Positions 19,529-31,998 of a DNA stretch of 64,000 nucleotides are shown here, in pieces. Positions within the stretch are counted from its first letter, which is position 1. Every line of letters starts with the position of its first letter. A program made the translations under genes and the position numbers. The notes beneath the pieces were generated by a model, which was given only the letters and a program-made list of their open reading frames with translations, did not search any database and was not told where the DNA came from. Origin of the DNA: Metarhizium brunneum (taxonomy: Eukaryota > Ascomycota > Sordariomycetes > Hypocreales > Clavicipitaceae); assembly GCF_013426205.1 (NCBI RefSeq), contig NC_089424.1:4092001-4156000 (forward strand), read 5' to 3'.

Positions 19529-20682
19529 GCAAGAAGAGTAGTTGTGCCTCGTATAGGTTTTGTCCTGCTGTGACCAGGTTTCCCTATATAGTAATGCAAA
19601 TGCAGAGGCTTTCAAGTTCTACAATGGCAAATCAATATCCAGGCCGAACTATTCTGGTACCCTCGAACAGGGCGGCGGCAAATGATGCTTCGCAACCAGC
19701 TGACCAACGGTGTGATGAACGCGGGCGAGTAATACTCTGACCAAAACCTTCTTCACTCTCCGTTTGCTGTATATCCTCTGGCAGTTGAGACTGGAACCAC
19801 ACGACTTTCACACGCAACTGCTAGCATGTGCTGTATCGTTTATTGGTCAATTACTTTAGGTGATGGAAGAGTGAGAGCACTTGAGCGAAACAAAAATATG
19901 AGACAACTGTCCGAGAGTGGCTGCGACTACATGTACGGGGTAGGTTAGTGTTGCTGAGTGCAATCGACCAATGGCAAAGAGCCGTGATCAAGACCGTGCG
20001 GATAATGAAAGCTAGACAGTGTGGTAATGCATACGCCGAACAGCGTCTCATTCGTAGGAATGTTGAAGTAGGTCAAACAAAGGAAATTGCAGTGGGACCT
20101 CTACCATCTGATGTTTACCGCGTCAATTTTCGAGCCGTTGGAGAAAAGGAAAGCCTTGAGTTCGTGGGATCGGGGTGCCTTGGCAACTTGGCAGGACAGG
20201 GATCTCTGAAGCACTGAGGGTCGCTTTACCCGCGAATTTGCAAAAATGTCGTCATCTTCCGTCTTTGTTAACAATAACATGCTGGAGAGCTTGGCATCGA
20301 GGTCCGCGGAAGTCGGAACGCTGTTCTTGTTCAAATTAGGCCAGGGCTTATTTTATGGCATAGTGTACAGATCCCTGCTTGATCAGATTAATAGTCTTGT
20401 CTCTTGCCAATTTCGGAAGGTCACACCTCTGCCAAGTCCAATCAATTTCGGATTACGCAACGGCTCGCTGCGTAACAGCCAAAAGAACGAGAACACGGAA
20501 TTCCACAAGAGTCTGGTTCAAATACGCCACCCTCTCCTCCCACCAGTTCCTGATACCTCCTCCGTCCGGTGTGCTCAGTCGTGACGATTGCTCATCCAGC
20601 AGAACTGCTACCGAGCAAGGTCTAGTTGGGCGCCCGAGACTTCCAGGCTCCCATATCTTGTGTAGCAATTGATAACTTCATC
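19529..20682. other. Intergenic, upstream of DPP IV
   Basis: No supported gene. Open frames on both strands look like chance. Confidence 0.45.
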
Positions 20683-23043
20683 ATGGGTATCATCTCTTTC
20701 AGAAAGCTGGTGGGCGTTTTGCCGCTCCTTGCGGTCGTCGGTCTAGCCATCAATCCACCTCGAAAGCCCCAGCAGCCAACTGGAAACGGTGATCGTCTTC
20801 TAACCTACAACGAGACAACGCCTTATGCCAGACATAATCCATCCCGCATGTCGGTGCGCTGGGTGAGTTCCGTTGACGACGGCCAGTACATCACCACCAA
20901 TGAAAATTCCGACCTGGTCTTGGTGGACATTGTTTCTGAGAAAGAAACCACGTTTTTGCCCGCCAAGAGTAAACCCAAAAACCTCCATGCCTTTTGGATC
21001 CGCCATGATCGCCAGGCTGTCCTGGCTGCTGCCAATTTCACAAAGCAATACCGACACTCGTACTTGGCCGACTACTTTGTAGTCGACGTCAACTCCGGCA
21101 ACAACACACCCATTGTTGACGACCAGGCCGGTGATATCCAGTACGCAACAATGGCTCCAGTCGGAGAGACGATTGCTTTCGTGCGCGGCAACGACGTATA
21201 CCTTCGCGACGAACATGGCCAAATCCACCGAATCACCGACAACGGAAGCGCCGACATATTCAACGGTGTGCCAGACTGGGTGTATGAGGAAGATGTTTTC
21301 GGGAATCGTTTGGCCCTCTGGTACTCTCCCGACGCCAAGTTCATTGCTTTTTTGAGCTTCAACGACACGGGCGTGGGAACCTTCACCATTCCTTACTACA
21401 TGGCAGGGCAGGAGAAGGCACCGTCTTATCCCCAGGAGCTGGAACTGCGATATCCCAAAGCCGGAACGACAAACCCGACTGTTGAGCTGAATATTGTGGA
21501 TGTTGAGACTAAAAAACTTATCAACGTTCCAATTGATGCCTTTTCCAAGAACAACACCATTGTCGGTGAGGTCAAGTGGGTTACCGACAAGCATTCGGCG
21601 CTCATCTATCGTGCATTTAACCGTGTACAGGACCGGGACAAACACGTACTAGTCGACGTCCAAACTATGGCCAGCAAGACCGTTAGAGAGCGCGATGGAA
21701 CAGACGGATGGCTAGATAATCATATGGCCATCTCCTACGTGGGAGAGGCGCAAGATTCAGGCAACAATTACTACATCGACCTATCCGACGACTCGGGCTG
21801 GACACATATCTACCTCTTCCCTGTGAACGGCGGCGACCCTGTGCAATTAACCTCTGGTGATTGGGAAGTCAGCACCATTTTGGCCGTGGATACATCCAGG
21901 AAACTCATCTACTTTGAGTCAACAAAACACCACAGCACAGAGAGACACATTTACAGTGTTTCGTACACCACGCTAGAGATTACTCCTCTTGTCAATGACA
22001 CTGTACCAGCCGTCTGGAGCGCATCCTTCTCGCCCCAAGGCAAATACTATATACTGTCTTATAACGGGCCCGATGTTCCCTATCAGGAATTATACGCCTC
22101 CAACAACACGGATGCACCGCTGCGAACGCTCACTTCAAACGACGAATTCTACAAATTAATCAGTGAATACAATCTTCCCAACGTCACCTATTTCGAGCTC
22201 CAGCACCCAGACGGCTTCTCCTTGAATGTAAAGCAGCAGCTACCACCCAATTTTGACCCAACCAAGAAATACCCCGTCCTATTCACACCGTACGGCGGCC
22301 CGACCTCCCAATCCGTCACCAAGCGGTTCCAACCTCTCGACTGGTCAGCATACATTGCATCTGAACCCGAGCTCCAGTACGTCGTGTACACCATCGACAA
22401 CCGCGGCACAGGCTACAAGGGTCGACGTTTCCGATCATCCGTCGTCAAGTACGTCGGCAACTTGGAAGCCCAAGACCAGATTTGGGCGGCGCAGGAGCTC
22501 GTCTCGCGCAACGAATTCCTGAATCCGCACAAGGTAGGCATCTGGGGGTGGTCGTTCGGCGGCTTCCTCGCCGCCAAGGTGATTGAGGCGGACTCGGGCG
22601 CCTTCACCTTTGGGCTGAGCACGGCTCCCGTGTCGGACTGGCGGTTCTATGATTCCGCGTACACGGAGCGGTACATGAAGACGCCGGCGACCAACGCAGA
22701 TGGCTACAACAAGACGGCTATACGGAATGCGGAGGGCTTTAAAAACGTGGCGGGGAAATTTGCCCTGATGCACGGCACTGGCGACGATAATGTTCACTAC
22801 CAGCACGCGGCGGTGTTGGCGGATTTGCTGGTGGCCAAGGGCGTCTCGCCGGACAAGTTCCAGATGGTTGCCTTTACGGACAGCGACCATGGGATTAGCT
22901 TCCACGGCGCGAGTGAGTGGATATATAAATTTTTGACGGCCAAGTTGTGGGAGGAGGTTGAGCGCAAGGATGGTTCCCTTGTTCATCAATGGAGTCGGCG
23001 GCGTCTGGTCGTTGGTGAGGGAACAAAAGGAGCTGTGGCATGA
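20683..23043 (+). CDS. Dipeptidyl peptidase IV (S9B serine protease)
   Basis: Single exon, 786 residues from the ATG at 20683, chosen because it opens a signal sequence (FRKLVGVLPLLAVVGLA). The enzyme removes X-Pro or X-Ala dipeptides from peptide N-termini. An N-terminal beta-propeller contains the DWVYEED element that binds the substrate amino terminus. The C-terminal alpha/beta-hydrolase has GWSFGG (Ser 624), HGTGDDNVH (Asp 701) and DSDHGIS (His 736), a complete triad. Many Asn-x-Ser/Thr sites (for example NNTP and NDTV) fit secretion. It resembles the secreted DPP IV of Aspergillus and dermatophytes rather than vacuolar DAP2, which has a membrane anchor. Confidence 0.93.
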   Translation: MGIISFRKLVGVLPLLAVVGLAINPPRKPQQPTGNGDRLLTYNETTPYARHNPSRMSVRWVSSVDDGQYITTNENSDLVLVDIVSEKETTFLPAKSKPKNLHAFWIRHDRQAVLAAANFTKQYRHSYLADYFVVDVNSGNNTPIVDDQAGDIQYATMAPVGETIAFVRGNDVYLRDEHGQIHRITDNGSADIFNGVPDWVYEEDVFGNRLALWYSPDAKFIAFLSFNDTGVGTFTIPYYMAGQEKAPSYPQELELRYPKAGTTNPTVELNIVDVETKKLINVPIDAFSKNNTIVGEVKWVTDKHSALIYRAFNRVQDRDKHVLVDVQTMASKTVRERDGTDGWLDNHMAISYVGEAQDSGNNYYIDLSDDSGWTHIYLFPVNGGDPVQLTSGDWEVSTILAVDTSRKLIYFESTKHHSTERHIYSVSYTTLEITPLVNDTVPAVWSASFSPQGKYYILSYNGPDVPYQELYASNNTDAPLRTLTSNDEFYKLISEYNLPNVTYFELQHPDGFSLNVKQQLPPNFDPTKKYPVLFTPYGGPTSQSVTKRFQPLDWSAYIASEPELQYVVYTIDNRGTGYKGRRFRSSVVKYVGNLEAQDQIWAAQELVSRNEFLNPHKVGIWGWSFGGFLAAKVIEADSGAFTFGLSTAPVSDWRFYDSAYTERYMKTPATNADGYNKTAIRNAEGFKNVAGKFALMHGTGDDNVHYQHAAVLADLLVAKGVSPDKFQMVAFTDSDHGISFHGASEWIYKFLTAKLWEEVERKDGSLVHQWSRRRLVVGEGTKGAVA

Positions 23044-23699
23044 TTATATTCCCAGATTCTCAAGGCAAAGATGTCTGCTATGTGTAGTGAGAAATACTAT
23101 TCCGGGCGTTCCGGGGGCCGTCTTGGCCATTTTCTAATTTCGTCAGACATAGTAACTTGCAAACTGGCGAACTTGTCACTTGAGAGGTCTATTAGTTGAA
23201 CCACGCATAGGCTCTGTCAACGGCTCGGCCGAAAGACTTGCCGTCACCGCCATCCCCTACACGTTTGTGAGTGCTGGAAGATCCTGACTGAATTTATACC
23301 TCGAGTGATTTGTGATTCGATGCCTTGTCCAAAGAGAAACTCGGTTGCTGAGTCCAAGGCCAAGATGAAACAACAGTGGCGTGAGGTCCACCTCGGCTGT
23401 CCACGAGTCTGAGTGAAGGCGTAACCGGTTCAGGAAATACTGGACAGGAGTTCTGGCAGGAACCAGGCTACTTTTATTTTGCGCTGTCCGAGCAGACAAT
23501 GACGCGGGCGGCTTGATTGAAGCGCCGTTTAGAGTTGCATTGGCGTCGTCCATCCTCATGATAACCTCGGCAAGCTGAGCGGGGTTCTCTGGCTGGCTGG
23601 CGTATAAGTTGATAGACGACATCTGGATCTACAATCGCCCAAGCAGCTTCTTGGCTAAAACCCCAGCAATAAGCATCATTGTAACCATCATTGTTGAAA
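23044..23699. other. Intergenic
   Basis: Terminator region of DPP IV and promoter of the ADH. Nothing else recognised. Confidence 0.5.
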
Positions 23700-24993
23700 A
23701 TGGCTATTCCCACCACTCAAAAGGCGCTGGTGTACGACGAGCCCGGCACCATATCGACCAAGGTTGTTGACTTGGCAGTGCCGGACCCCGGTCCAGGTGA
23801 GGTGCTCGTTCGACTGTACGAATGACCTCGTTTCCGTAGAGACCGAGTATGCTCATTCTCCTTCTAGAAGCCATTCCGGCGTGTGCCATTCAGACTTGGG
23901 GGTCATGACAAACTCGGTACGTACTTGGACAGCCGACTTTCCCATCTAACCACCACCCATCTGGTCTTGACTAACAGGCACGACACTACAGTGGAGTACA
24001 TTGCCGCATCCCACGCCGGCAGGACAAGTCGGCGGGCATGAAGGCGTTGGCGAGGTCGTCAAGCTCGGCCCGGGAGCCGAATCCGCCGGCTTGTCCGTTG
24101 GAGATCGGGTCGGCGTCAAATGGATATCCAGCGCATGTGGTCACTGTGGTTCGTCCCTCGCGCCGGCCTGTTCCGTCTGGTCCTTGTTTTCATGCCCCAG
24201 CTAACCAGAAGTTCAAGAGCCATGCCAGGCCGGCTCAGACGGCCTCTGCTTTAACCAAAAAATCTCTGGATACTACACGCCCGGAACGTTTCAGCAATAC
24301 GTCACAGGCCCGGCGGACTACGTGACCCGTATTCCCGAGCGGCTGGACTCGGCCCAGGCAGCTCCCCTGCTCTGCGGAGGCATGACCGTCTACTCTGCCC
24401 TGCGGCGAAGCCAAGCAAGATCCGGCCAGTGGGTAGTCGTTACCGGAGCGGGAGGCGGCCTGGGTCACCTCGCCGTGCAGCTCGCCAGCCGCGGCATGGG
24501 CCTGCGCGTCGTCGGCGTCGACCACGCGAGCAAAGCCGACCTGGTCCGTTCTTCGGGCGCCGAGCACTTTGTCGACTTTACCCAGTTCCGCAAGGACGAC
24601 GACGGCGCTGGCGCCGGAATCACCGCGCACGTCAAGAAGCTGTGCGGCGGCCTGGGCGCCCATGCCGTCATTGCCTGCACCGCCTCGAATGAAGCGTACG
24701 CCCAGGCTCTCGGCTTTTTGCGCTTCAACGGCACCTTGGTGTGCGTGGGCTTGCCGGAGCATGCGGCCGTTGCTATTGCCACGGCCAGCCCTGGAGCCAT
24801 GGTTGCCAATCAGTTCACAATCTGCGGCTCGGCCGTGGGGAATCGCCGGGACGCAATCGAGACACTGGATTTTGCTGCCCGGGGCGTCATCAAGAGTCAC
24901 GTACGGGTGGAGAAGATGAGCGAGTTGACAAGAGTGTTTGAGGAAATGGACCAGGGGAAATTGCAAGGCCGGGTGGTTCTCGATCTCATGTAA
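23700..24993 (+). CDS. Zinc-dependent alcohol dehydrogenase (medium-chain)
   Basis: Four exons: 23700-23815, 23868-23916, 23992-24148 and 24218-24993; introns 52, 75 and 69 bp. Joined, they give an unbroken 365-residue protein. It interconverts alcohols and aldehydes with NAD(H). The catalytic zinc ligands are Cys 45 in SGVCHSD and His 71 in GGHEGVGE. The structural zinc cysteines are in SACGHC-EPC...GLC. The cofactor motif [10 protein letters not shown] follows in exon 4, and a D-H dipeptide after VVGV suggests NAD preference. It matches the fungal/yeast ADH1-type family. Several stop codons lie inside the introns, so the unspliced DNA looks broken when it is not. No signal peptide; probably cytosolic. 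Confidence 0.88.
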
Positions 24994-25637
24994 GTGCGTG
25001 GCCGGGGTGCGCGGAACGCCGTAGACGACCCTGCGGTTCATTCTAGAGGGTTGGCGTTGTACACTAGGATACTTGTAGAAAGCATCATTCGTTCATGAAT
25101 GGGCAATTTCATTGCGTGACAGTGATGAGCTGCAAAATCACCGGACTTTTACGGACGCTGTGCCGCCCTCATCTTTATATCCATGCTTCCGGTGACGGAA
25201 TCACAGATCGCTGGGCCTGGTGGGATGTATTTATGCCTGTTAACAACCGCCGCAGAGGCATCTTCCGGTTCAGCAAATCATTCCTTAAGAAGCTGCAGGT
25301 TTTATACTAGCCCGGGATTTGATGGGTGCCTCGCCGTGACTCTCCAAGTCGGGCTAACGGGGTTTGAACCGTGGCCATTCTGCATCAACAGGGGATGCTT
25401 TGGCAAGCTTTGCCGTCATCGTCTTCACCTGCATTAGTGGCTGGCTGGTCCCCAGCTGATCATGGCCCGGGCTATGATCAAATGAGGCTCCCGATGCAAC
25501 GTCGAGTGCGATTTACCCCACGACAAGTCTGACCTTGCCGCTGACATTGACGGCACGCGACGGCGCATTCCGCGTCCTCTGTCGTTGTTTCTCCGATACT
25601 TAAAGGTGTATATTCTCTAGTCGTCGCTACAATAACC
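24994..25637. other. Intergenic
   Basis: No gene. A GGTTTGAACC string near 25350 resembles a tRNA T-loop but the arms do not pair. Confidence 0.5.
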
Positions 25638-28062
25638 ATGCCTCCCGAGGACACAAAGCAAGGTTGTGGCTGTGTGGACTGTGTGCCGCGCCCAAGTACT
25701 ACCACCATGGAGATCAAGACGGTGCTCACGACTGTCATCTCGGGATCTCGGTACCTTGTGCATCCGCAAGTGCTCGTAAGCCTGTTACCCAAATGCCTTG
25801 GCAGATATTTTGCCAGAAGAGAGGTGTTTCAGCACTCACGCGAAAGCAGGGCACAATCCAGGAAACAATCAAGCCAGATGTCATCATCCCGGTAACCGTG
25901 CTTGAACCAGAACAGCTGTACTACCACCTTGAGGGGACCCTCCGACTCTTTGACTTTTACGACGACGTCTTCACTCCCGAGTTTGGTAATATTCTGATTG
26001 AAAAACCGGGTGGGAACTCGGGCGTGGCAGTTTCGTCTGTAGGCAATGGCAAGTCGGTGATGCGCCTGCGGAACGACAGCGTTGCGGCCGCGAAGCGTTC
26101 CGTGTCTGATTTGCCTGCGGGGCCGTATATTCTGCATGGGCCGAACGTCCACCAGGCATGGAAGATATATAACGATACACTAGATGCCTTCGCCTTCGGT
26201 GTATACCCCGAACGCGTTGATGAGGTGGATTTGTATAGGCTCTCCCGTTACCCAACTGCGCCAAGCCCTCACCAACTCACTCTGGCACAGGTTTCGAGTC
26301 CTTCAACTTCCCGCCGATAGTGAAACTAATTACACTTCCATTCCGGTTCCCTCGAAACTCTACAGCACTGTGCCTCCCGAGCAGGCCCCTCTGAAGGGTT
26401 ACCGCTTCACTATCCCAGACTCCATGTCTCTCAAGGGCATTCCCACAACCTTGTCCAGCAGTGCGTGGCGCGATCTTCACGACAACCCGGCGGACTCGAC
26501 GGCAGCGTTTGCCAAGAGGCTCATAGACCTCGGGGCGACCATTGTCGGCAAGACTAAATCCTCGCAGTTTGGCTCCGGGAGAGAGTGGACAGATGTGCCA
26601 TCGCCAAAGAACCCGAGAGAAGACGGGCATCAAGACCCTGGGGGCGGTGCGACTGGCGCTGCGAGTTCCCTGGCCGGCTACGAGTGGCTTAGAGCAACCA
26701 CTGGCATCGACTGTATGTCTGGTTACCACGCGAAGGGACATTCGCAACGAGATTGTTGACAAGTCAGTAGCTGTCGGGCAGGTGTTTGGTCCAGCCGCCG
26801 CTCAAGGGCTATTCGCGCTTCGAACATCATCCGGGCTGCTACCCTTGGACGGGATCCAACCCAGTTTCACGCAAGTCCATGAACACCTGCCATTGAACAA
26901 TGTTCGAGCGCTTACCAATGGCCAGCACATACGATAGCATGGGGATTTTCGGCACAGACCTCTCAGAACTGTTCCACGACGCGGTGGCTGTTGTCCACAA
27001 GTCCCTAGCAAGTCCGGCAATTTCCTTCCCCAAGACGATAACGTACTTGACAGACTTCTCAAGTGCAGATGAAGAGAGGAATGACAAATATGAACAATTT
27101 CTGGACGCAGTGGAGGCTTTTCTGGGAGTAAAGTCAACGAGACTCAGTTTAACACAGACTTGGGCTTCGAAACCACCTGCAGAAGCCAAAGGCCAAGGGC
27201 TACAAGAGTACATGCGAGACGTAAGTCTTTCTCAGTCTTCACTTGCAGATGCTGTGCGCTGAAAAAGGTATTTCGCAAAAGGCCCCATTTCTCTCGTTTT
27301 GCTACGAGTTTTACCACCAGTACGACGAGTTCCGAAAGGACTACAAAGCAAAGTTTGGCAAAGATCCTGCGACAGAGCCAACCGTCAAACAAAGATGGTT
27401 TGTCGAATTTGCCAACAAGGCAATTATATCCTTTGTTTGCTAACGGCGCGCAGGGACTGGGGCAGCAATGTCACGAAGTCGTTGTACGACGAATACCAAG
27501 CCCGCCTTGACGTCTTCCGAAACTGGTTCGACAGCACCATCATGTCTACCAACCATGGCGGCGACGCTATTCTTGTCGCTGCTTATCCAAGCCATGCTCC
27601 CAGCTATGGTGTGCCGTACGGCTCCTTCTCCCGAAGCGCAGATCGTCCCTTGTACTAAACTCGACCAGGAAACCAAGCAAGATCAACGGTGTCACACCTG
27701 ACCTCCTCGCCTCTGTGTTGCGTGTCCCTCAAATTCTAGCACCGTGTATGTATTGACGCTTCGCATCGGTTTTCATCGTGGCGCTGACAAGTCAAGTTGC
27801 CCAATTCGAGTACCAATCCAAGGTCAGTGGCCGGCCGGAGTACCATCCTATATACGGCGCTGTTCTCGGCCCCAAGGGCAGTGATACGATGCTTGTGAAA
27901 CTTGTACAAGCGGCGTTTCAACAAGCACAGTGGCGAACGAGGGTTGATAAAGGGAGGTATGTGTTTCCGCCAGCACAGAACGCCAGAAACGTGGATGACA
28001 GGCCGATAAAGGGGCCGCCGGGTTCTTTGGAGGCTGCGCGGCAGGACATTGGGTTGCTGTGA
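25638..28062 (+). pseudogene. Amidase-signature hydrolase, frameshifted
   Basis: The order of conserved pieces is that of a fungal amidase with an N-terminal extension: LPAGPYILHGPNVHQAW, then VPSKLYS, FTIPDSMSLKGIPTTLSS, IVGKTKSSQFGSGREW and the Gly/Ser-rich DPGGGATGAASSLAGYEW, then GPAAAQGLFALRTS. Six introns fit by phase: 25776-25849, 26713-26767, 26871-26925 (GC-AG), 27221-27281, 27398-27453 and 27746-27796. Even so the frame is broken. Near 26265-26325 it must shift about three times within 60 bp to follow the family pattern, and between about 27595 and 27685 it shifts twice more. There is no room for introns there. The first Ser of the catalytic GGSxSG motif is Gly (GGGATG). Such enzymes hydrolyse amides. 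Here it is probably dead, unless the assembly has errors. Confidence 0.7.
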
Positions 28063-28916
28063 GTCCTGGGAGATAAGGGTGCCCATGCTTGAGTCGCGGA
28101 GCGTCAGTGCGAAGTGGTGATGGTGATAAGATCAGCTTGTAACTGGAGGACAGAGCGCCCTGTAGTACCCATATCCGTTTTATGCAGTTTGCCGTAGGCT
28201 ATTGTATTTACAGAACTGCCTGTATTGAGATGGGCACAAATTCTGTCATCAAATTGGATCCCCCTCGTTCAGAATCGCCGGCTTATCCCTCCCACTAACA
28301 TTGTCATCGTGCCTTGTGGTTCTGCAGTTTTCGCCGCCTGTCTATTATTAGCTCATAACTGTCAACTTGTAGGATGAATCCGCTTGACCTCCAAGTAGTA
28401 GATTAATGTCGGCTGTCTCTGATTTTCTGGCCATTCTCTTGCAGGCGTAATAGTAATAGGTTTTATACGTGACACGCGACACCATCTGTTAGAGACGCAA
28501 GGCTGGCTCACATTTTCTATCCGATCACTCAATCTAGTAAACTCAAAAGTGATTCCAGAACTTTTCTATTTTGGGCCCCTGACCGGCCTTTACGATGACG
28601 AATACTTTGTATATCCACATACTTGAATCACGGGGAGAAACATGCCGCAGAACCAGGGGCTGCTAACCCACGTCTCAGTTATGTCGCGGGAATGTCGCAC
28701 GAGTTTTACTGCCAATATATAAACAACATATAACAACGAGAAATAACCAGGAAAATATTCCGAAACTAGGTTTTACCCATCTCGTACATATTATATCGCA
28801 TTCGAGGTGCAGTGTACCGTTTGCACGTACGATTCCAACGACTCGGCCGCTCCAACCAGTTCGAACAAATTTGCATGCCAATCATCCCGACCAAGTACCG
28901 GTGGCTTTCATTCAAT
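28063..28916. other. Intergenic
   Basis: No gene seen. A TATATAAAC string near 28715 could serve the MBL-fold gene. Confidence 0.45.
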
Positions 28917-29979
28917 ATGAAAATAACAACATTACTGTCACTGGGTGTATTTTTCGGCTGGGCGGCTGCATGCCTGCCCCCCAGTGCGTCGTAGGTAACA
29001 GCCCAGATCAATAGCCATTTAGAAAGCAGTAACGAACCGTGTGTACAGCATTAGAAGGCGGCAGCTCAACGGAGAATCAATACCGGTGTTCTTCACTGCG
29101 TACCAGGTTCCGAACACGAATCCTCCCTTGATTGGCGTCAGCGCGAGTAACAAGGTGTTGGACATTCCCTACACCTTGGGCCAAACGAGCGTGGATGTAG
29201 CCGCCAACGACTTCGACCCGAACACGGATTTAAACAACACAATGTACATGATTCAATGCTCTCCAAACGAGGGAATTCTCTTCGACACATTATCTTCGGG
29301 GTCCTTTTTCCAAGAAGCCGTTGGCCTGCTGCAAGAGAACGGGCTCGCCGGCATGTCCAACATCACACTCATTGCAAGCCACGAGCATCAAGACCACACC
29401 GGAGGGCTCTCCGCAGTCGACAGCGTGGACAAACTACGCGGCTCACAACTTGTAGCCCAAGAAAACAACAACGCAGTGGAACAAGCGCAGGTCCGCGTCG
29501 GGGAAGAGCAAACCTTGACATGCGGCAATGCCACCATTAATTTATTCCACACCCAAGGCCATACTACCGCGGGTGTAATGGCATGCACAGGAGACTATTG
29601 CTTGACTGGCGATGAGTGCGAGGACAGCGTTCCCTTTATTGTACAGGCCAAGACTCTCGACGATCAGGCCCGCGGGCTGGCACAGTCCATCCAGACGATG
29701 CGGCAGCTCAACGTCACGAGAGCCCCGCAGGCACACGGGAACATGCAAGCCGTCGCCAACGGGAATCTAGGACTACGAGTCTGTGAATCGAACTTGTTGT
29801 ACAAGCAGAAGATGGTGGATGAGTTCGCGACGCTGTGCCCCCGGGGTTCTGATATTTCGCTCAACGAGCTCGCCGAGCAGATTAACAGAGACGAGGCGGA
29901 AATAACTGAGGAGTACTACGGTGTGCACAAGGGCAACTGCGACTCTGTGCGAAAAGCAAGGCGGGACACGAGAGCCTGA
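28917..29979 (+). CDS. Secreted metallo-beta-lactamase-fold hydrolase
   Basis: Two exons, 28917-28990 and 29049-29979, with a 58 bp intron (GTAGGT...TACAG) in matching phase; about 334 residues. The ATG at 28917 gives a signal peptide (MKITTLLSLGVFFGWAAAC). The zinc motif HxHxDH is SHEHQDHTGG and the next ligand is in HTQGHTTAG; an Asp in CTGDYC fits the third position. The fold covers hydrolases of lactams, lactones, thioesters and glyoxalase substrates, so the reaction is not given by the motif. Cysteines near the second half and the signal peptide suggest an extracellular, disulphide-bonded form. Confidence 0.83.
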
Positions 29980-30749
29980 TGTCTACTGGGGGCAGCCAAC
30001 ATTGTATTTTTGTGCGGCAAGGACGTGTCAAACTTTATTATGCATGCATGTGACTACTAACCCGATTCTAGACAAATTGCTGATATCCTAATAGGTCAGG
30101 TGTGTTGTCAATAGAAAGCGCCTACTATTATTCAGTATTGCCGAATAAAGCCACTCAAACGCCCCGTAAAGGCTCACGCCACAGCCCTATTAAAGCCGGC
30201 CATTCAATACAGCCAAACGCCTCCATTGAATAGATAGCCTACGATGCCTAGAAAAAGGGCCAGTCCGCTGTCCAGTTCAATCCATGGCTTTCAATCGTGA
30301 TATGTGTGCGGTGAGTAGTGGGCGGAGCTTTCCAAACATCCACACCAGCTTCCCGACCGGCTCTGACGAAACGAATCTTGGTAAAAGACACGGCGTAATT
30401 TCGCTCACACATCCCGTGGCGGCCACTGGCACCGGAGAAGCATAATAGAGGAGATTGACGTCGGTATAAACGCCTAGGAGGTGCCAAGGCGCCCTGTGAT
30501 GTATAAAAAGCTTAGCTGAGGGTGTGTGTAATCTAGAGACAAAGAGCTGACAATGTCGTCTCTTTTCTTTGTAAATATTGAAGGCGTTTTGCTACACCCG
30601 GCTTTACCTGGACCAAATTTTGCCCCAATTATGCATGCTCCTTATATTTAAATTCCCAGACGCGCACGTCTTAATACCACCAGACATGACCCTGTAAAGC
30701 TCCATGTCACCTCAACCAGAATATATTCCGTCTCGGTCCCGTATCAGAG
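29980..30749. other. Intergenic
   Basis: No gene or repeat recognised. Confidence 0.45.
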
Positions 30750-31998
30750 ATGGCGCCAGCTCCTACTCGTAGTAACATGTCTCTCGACGAGGCCATAGTG
30801 GAGACATGGGCCCAAGGCTTTAACGTTGGTGGAATCGTAATCCTCATCCTTTTTGTAATCTGCAATTACAGTCGAGGAAGGATACTCCATAAGCTGATTC
30901 TTTGTCAGGCAAGTGCTCATGTCAACGCTGCTCAGCCCTTATAGCAAACAACTAACGGTGGGTAGCTAATATTTTCTCTACCTCATGGCTTCTTCATGTT
31001 TCTTAGTGACCCTGCATTCGGCTGGTCAGTTGTATCCCTTTTTCAAATGCCTTTTAGATAAGTTATCTGACCTTCACGTATAGGTATGTAAGCATCACAG
31101 CAACTACTCTATACATATCATATTTTCTCCACAACATTATCGCGTGGCTCAAGATAAAGGCCTTTCTCCCCCGATGGGGTAGCCGGTTCTTCATTATATC
31201 ATTACTACTAGTTCAGCCATACTGGGTTCTGGAAACATGGGCGAATTTCGAATACAATAATGAGCTTGGTAGTAATATGTTTACGGTTACAAGACTCTTT
31301 GAGGCTTTATCAAGGCTAGTTCAATTATACTTTCATGTGCCCCGTCTGAAGCTACCCACGCCCTGCTAACAATTCATCTTAATAGGGACCCTTGGTGGGT
31401 ATTTACCACAGTAAAACTTATTTTAATCATTAATAAGTGTTACGACTTTACCATATGCAGCTTGATTCGCATAAGCCCTCGGTTCGGTGTGTTGCTTTTA
31501 TGCCTCGGGCTTGCAATTCTATTTCTCATCGCCGACATTATTATGACTGGTTTGATTACCACACAGGGAGGCAAAAATCCATTTTGGAGGGTAAGTTTGC
31601 CCCGTCGTTGTGCCCGTGTCCCTGCTGACGAGTCTGGCCAGCTCGCACTCGTTTTCAAGTGTGCAGCCGACACCATTTTCTTGGACGATTTCAAGACTGT
31701 ACTGGACCACATCGCCGAGTCTGCTTTTCAGAGACGCGGCTTTAGTGGAGCCAAGCACGACTCTAGATCCATGTCTTATTGTAGTCCCCAGCACACTAGG
31801 AACACTACATTGCAGGGAAGCTGCAGTGAACGGACTGCTCATTTGCCAGGCATGGAGATTTCGGCGGTACACGGCCGGGACACATTTGCTGGCCGGTACG
31901 CTTCTGCCGGTCCCGGCATCGAGTTCAACCACATCGAGTTTGGATCCGAAAGTCAACGGAAAAAACAGTCTATAATCCATACCGAGCTGCCTGTATAA
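30750..31998 (+). CDS. Polytopic integral membrane protein, unknown function
   Basis: Five exons: 30750-30908, 30966-31024, 31084-31314, 31386-31590 and 31642-31998; introns 57, 59, 71 and 51 bp. Introns 1 and 3 are GC-AG (GCAAGT and GCTAGT). Joined, about 336 residues. Hydrophobic segments include FNVGGIVILILFVICNY, the HGFFMF region, a stretch ending in FLHNIIAWL, FFIISLLLVQPYW, and FGVLLLCLGLAILFLIADI. WWVFTTVKL and DTIFLDDF are conserved-looking loop motifs. I recall this as a common fungal family of seven-helix-like membrane proteins without known function. The last 110 residues are hydrophilic and probably cytoplasmic. Confidence 0.68.

Noticed and set aside
23700..24220. ADH as a frameshifted pseudogene
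   Set aside because: Stops in the unspliced DNA all fall inside three introns with good sites; the spliced frame is complete with all zinc ligands.
25340..25400. tRNA-like T-loop GGTTTGAACC / GGTTCAAACC
   Set aside because: The flanking bases do not form a T-stem, and no acceptor or anticodon arm could be folded on either strand.
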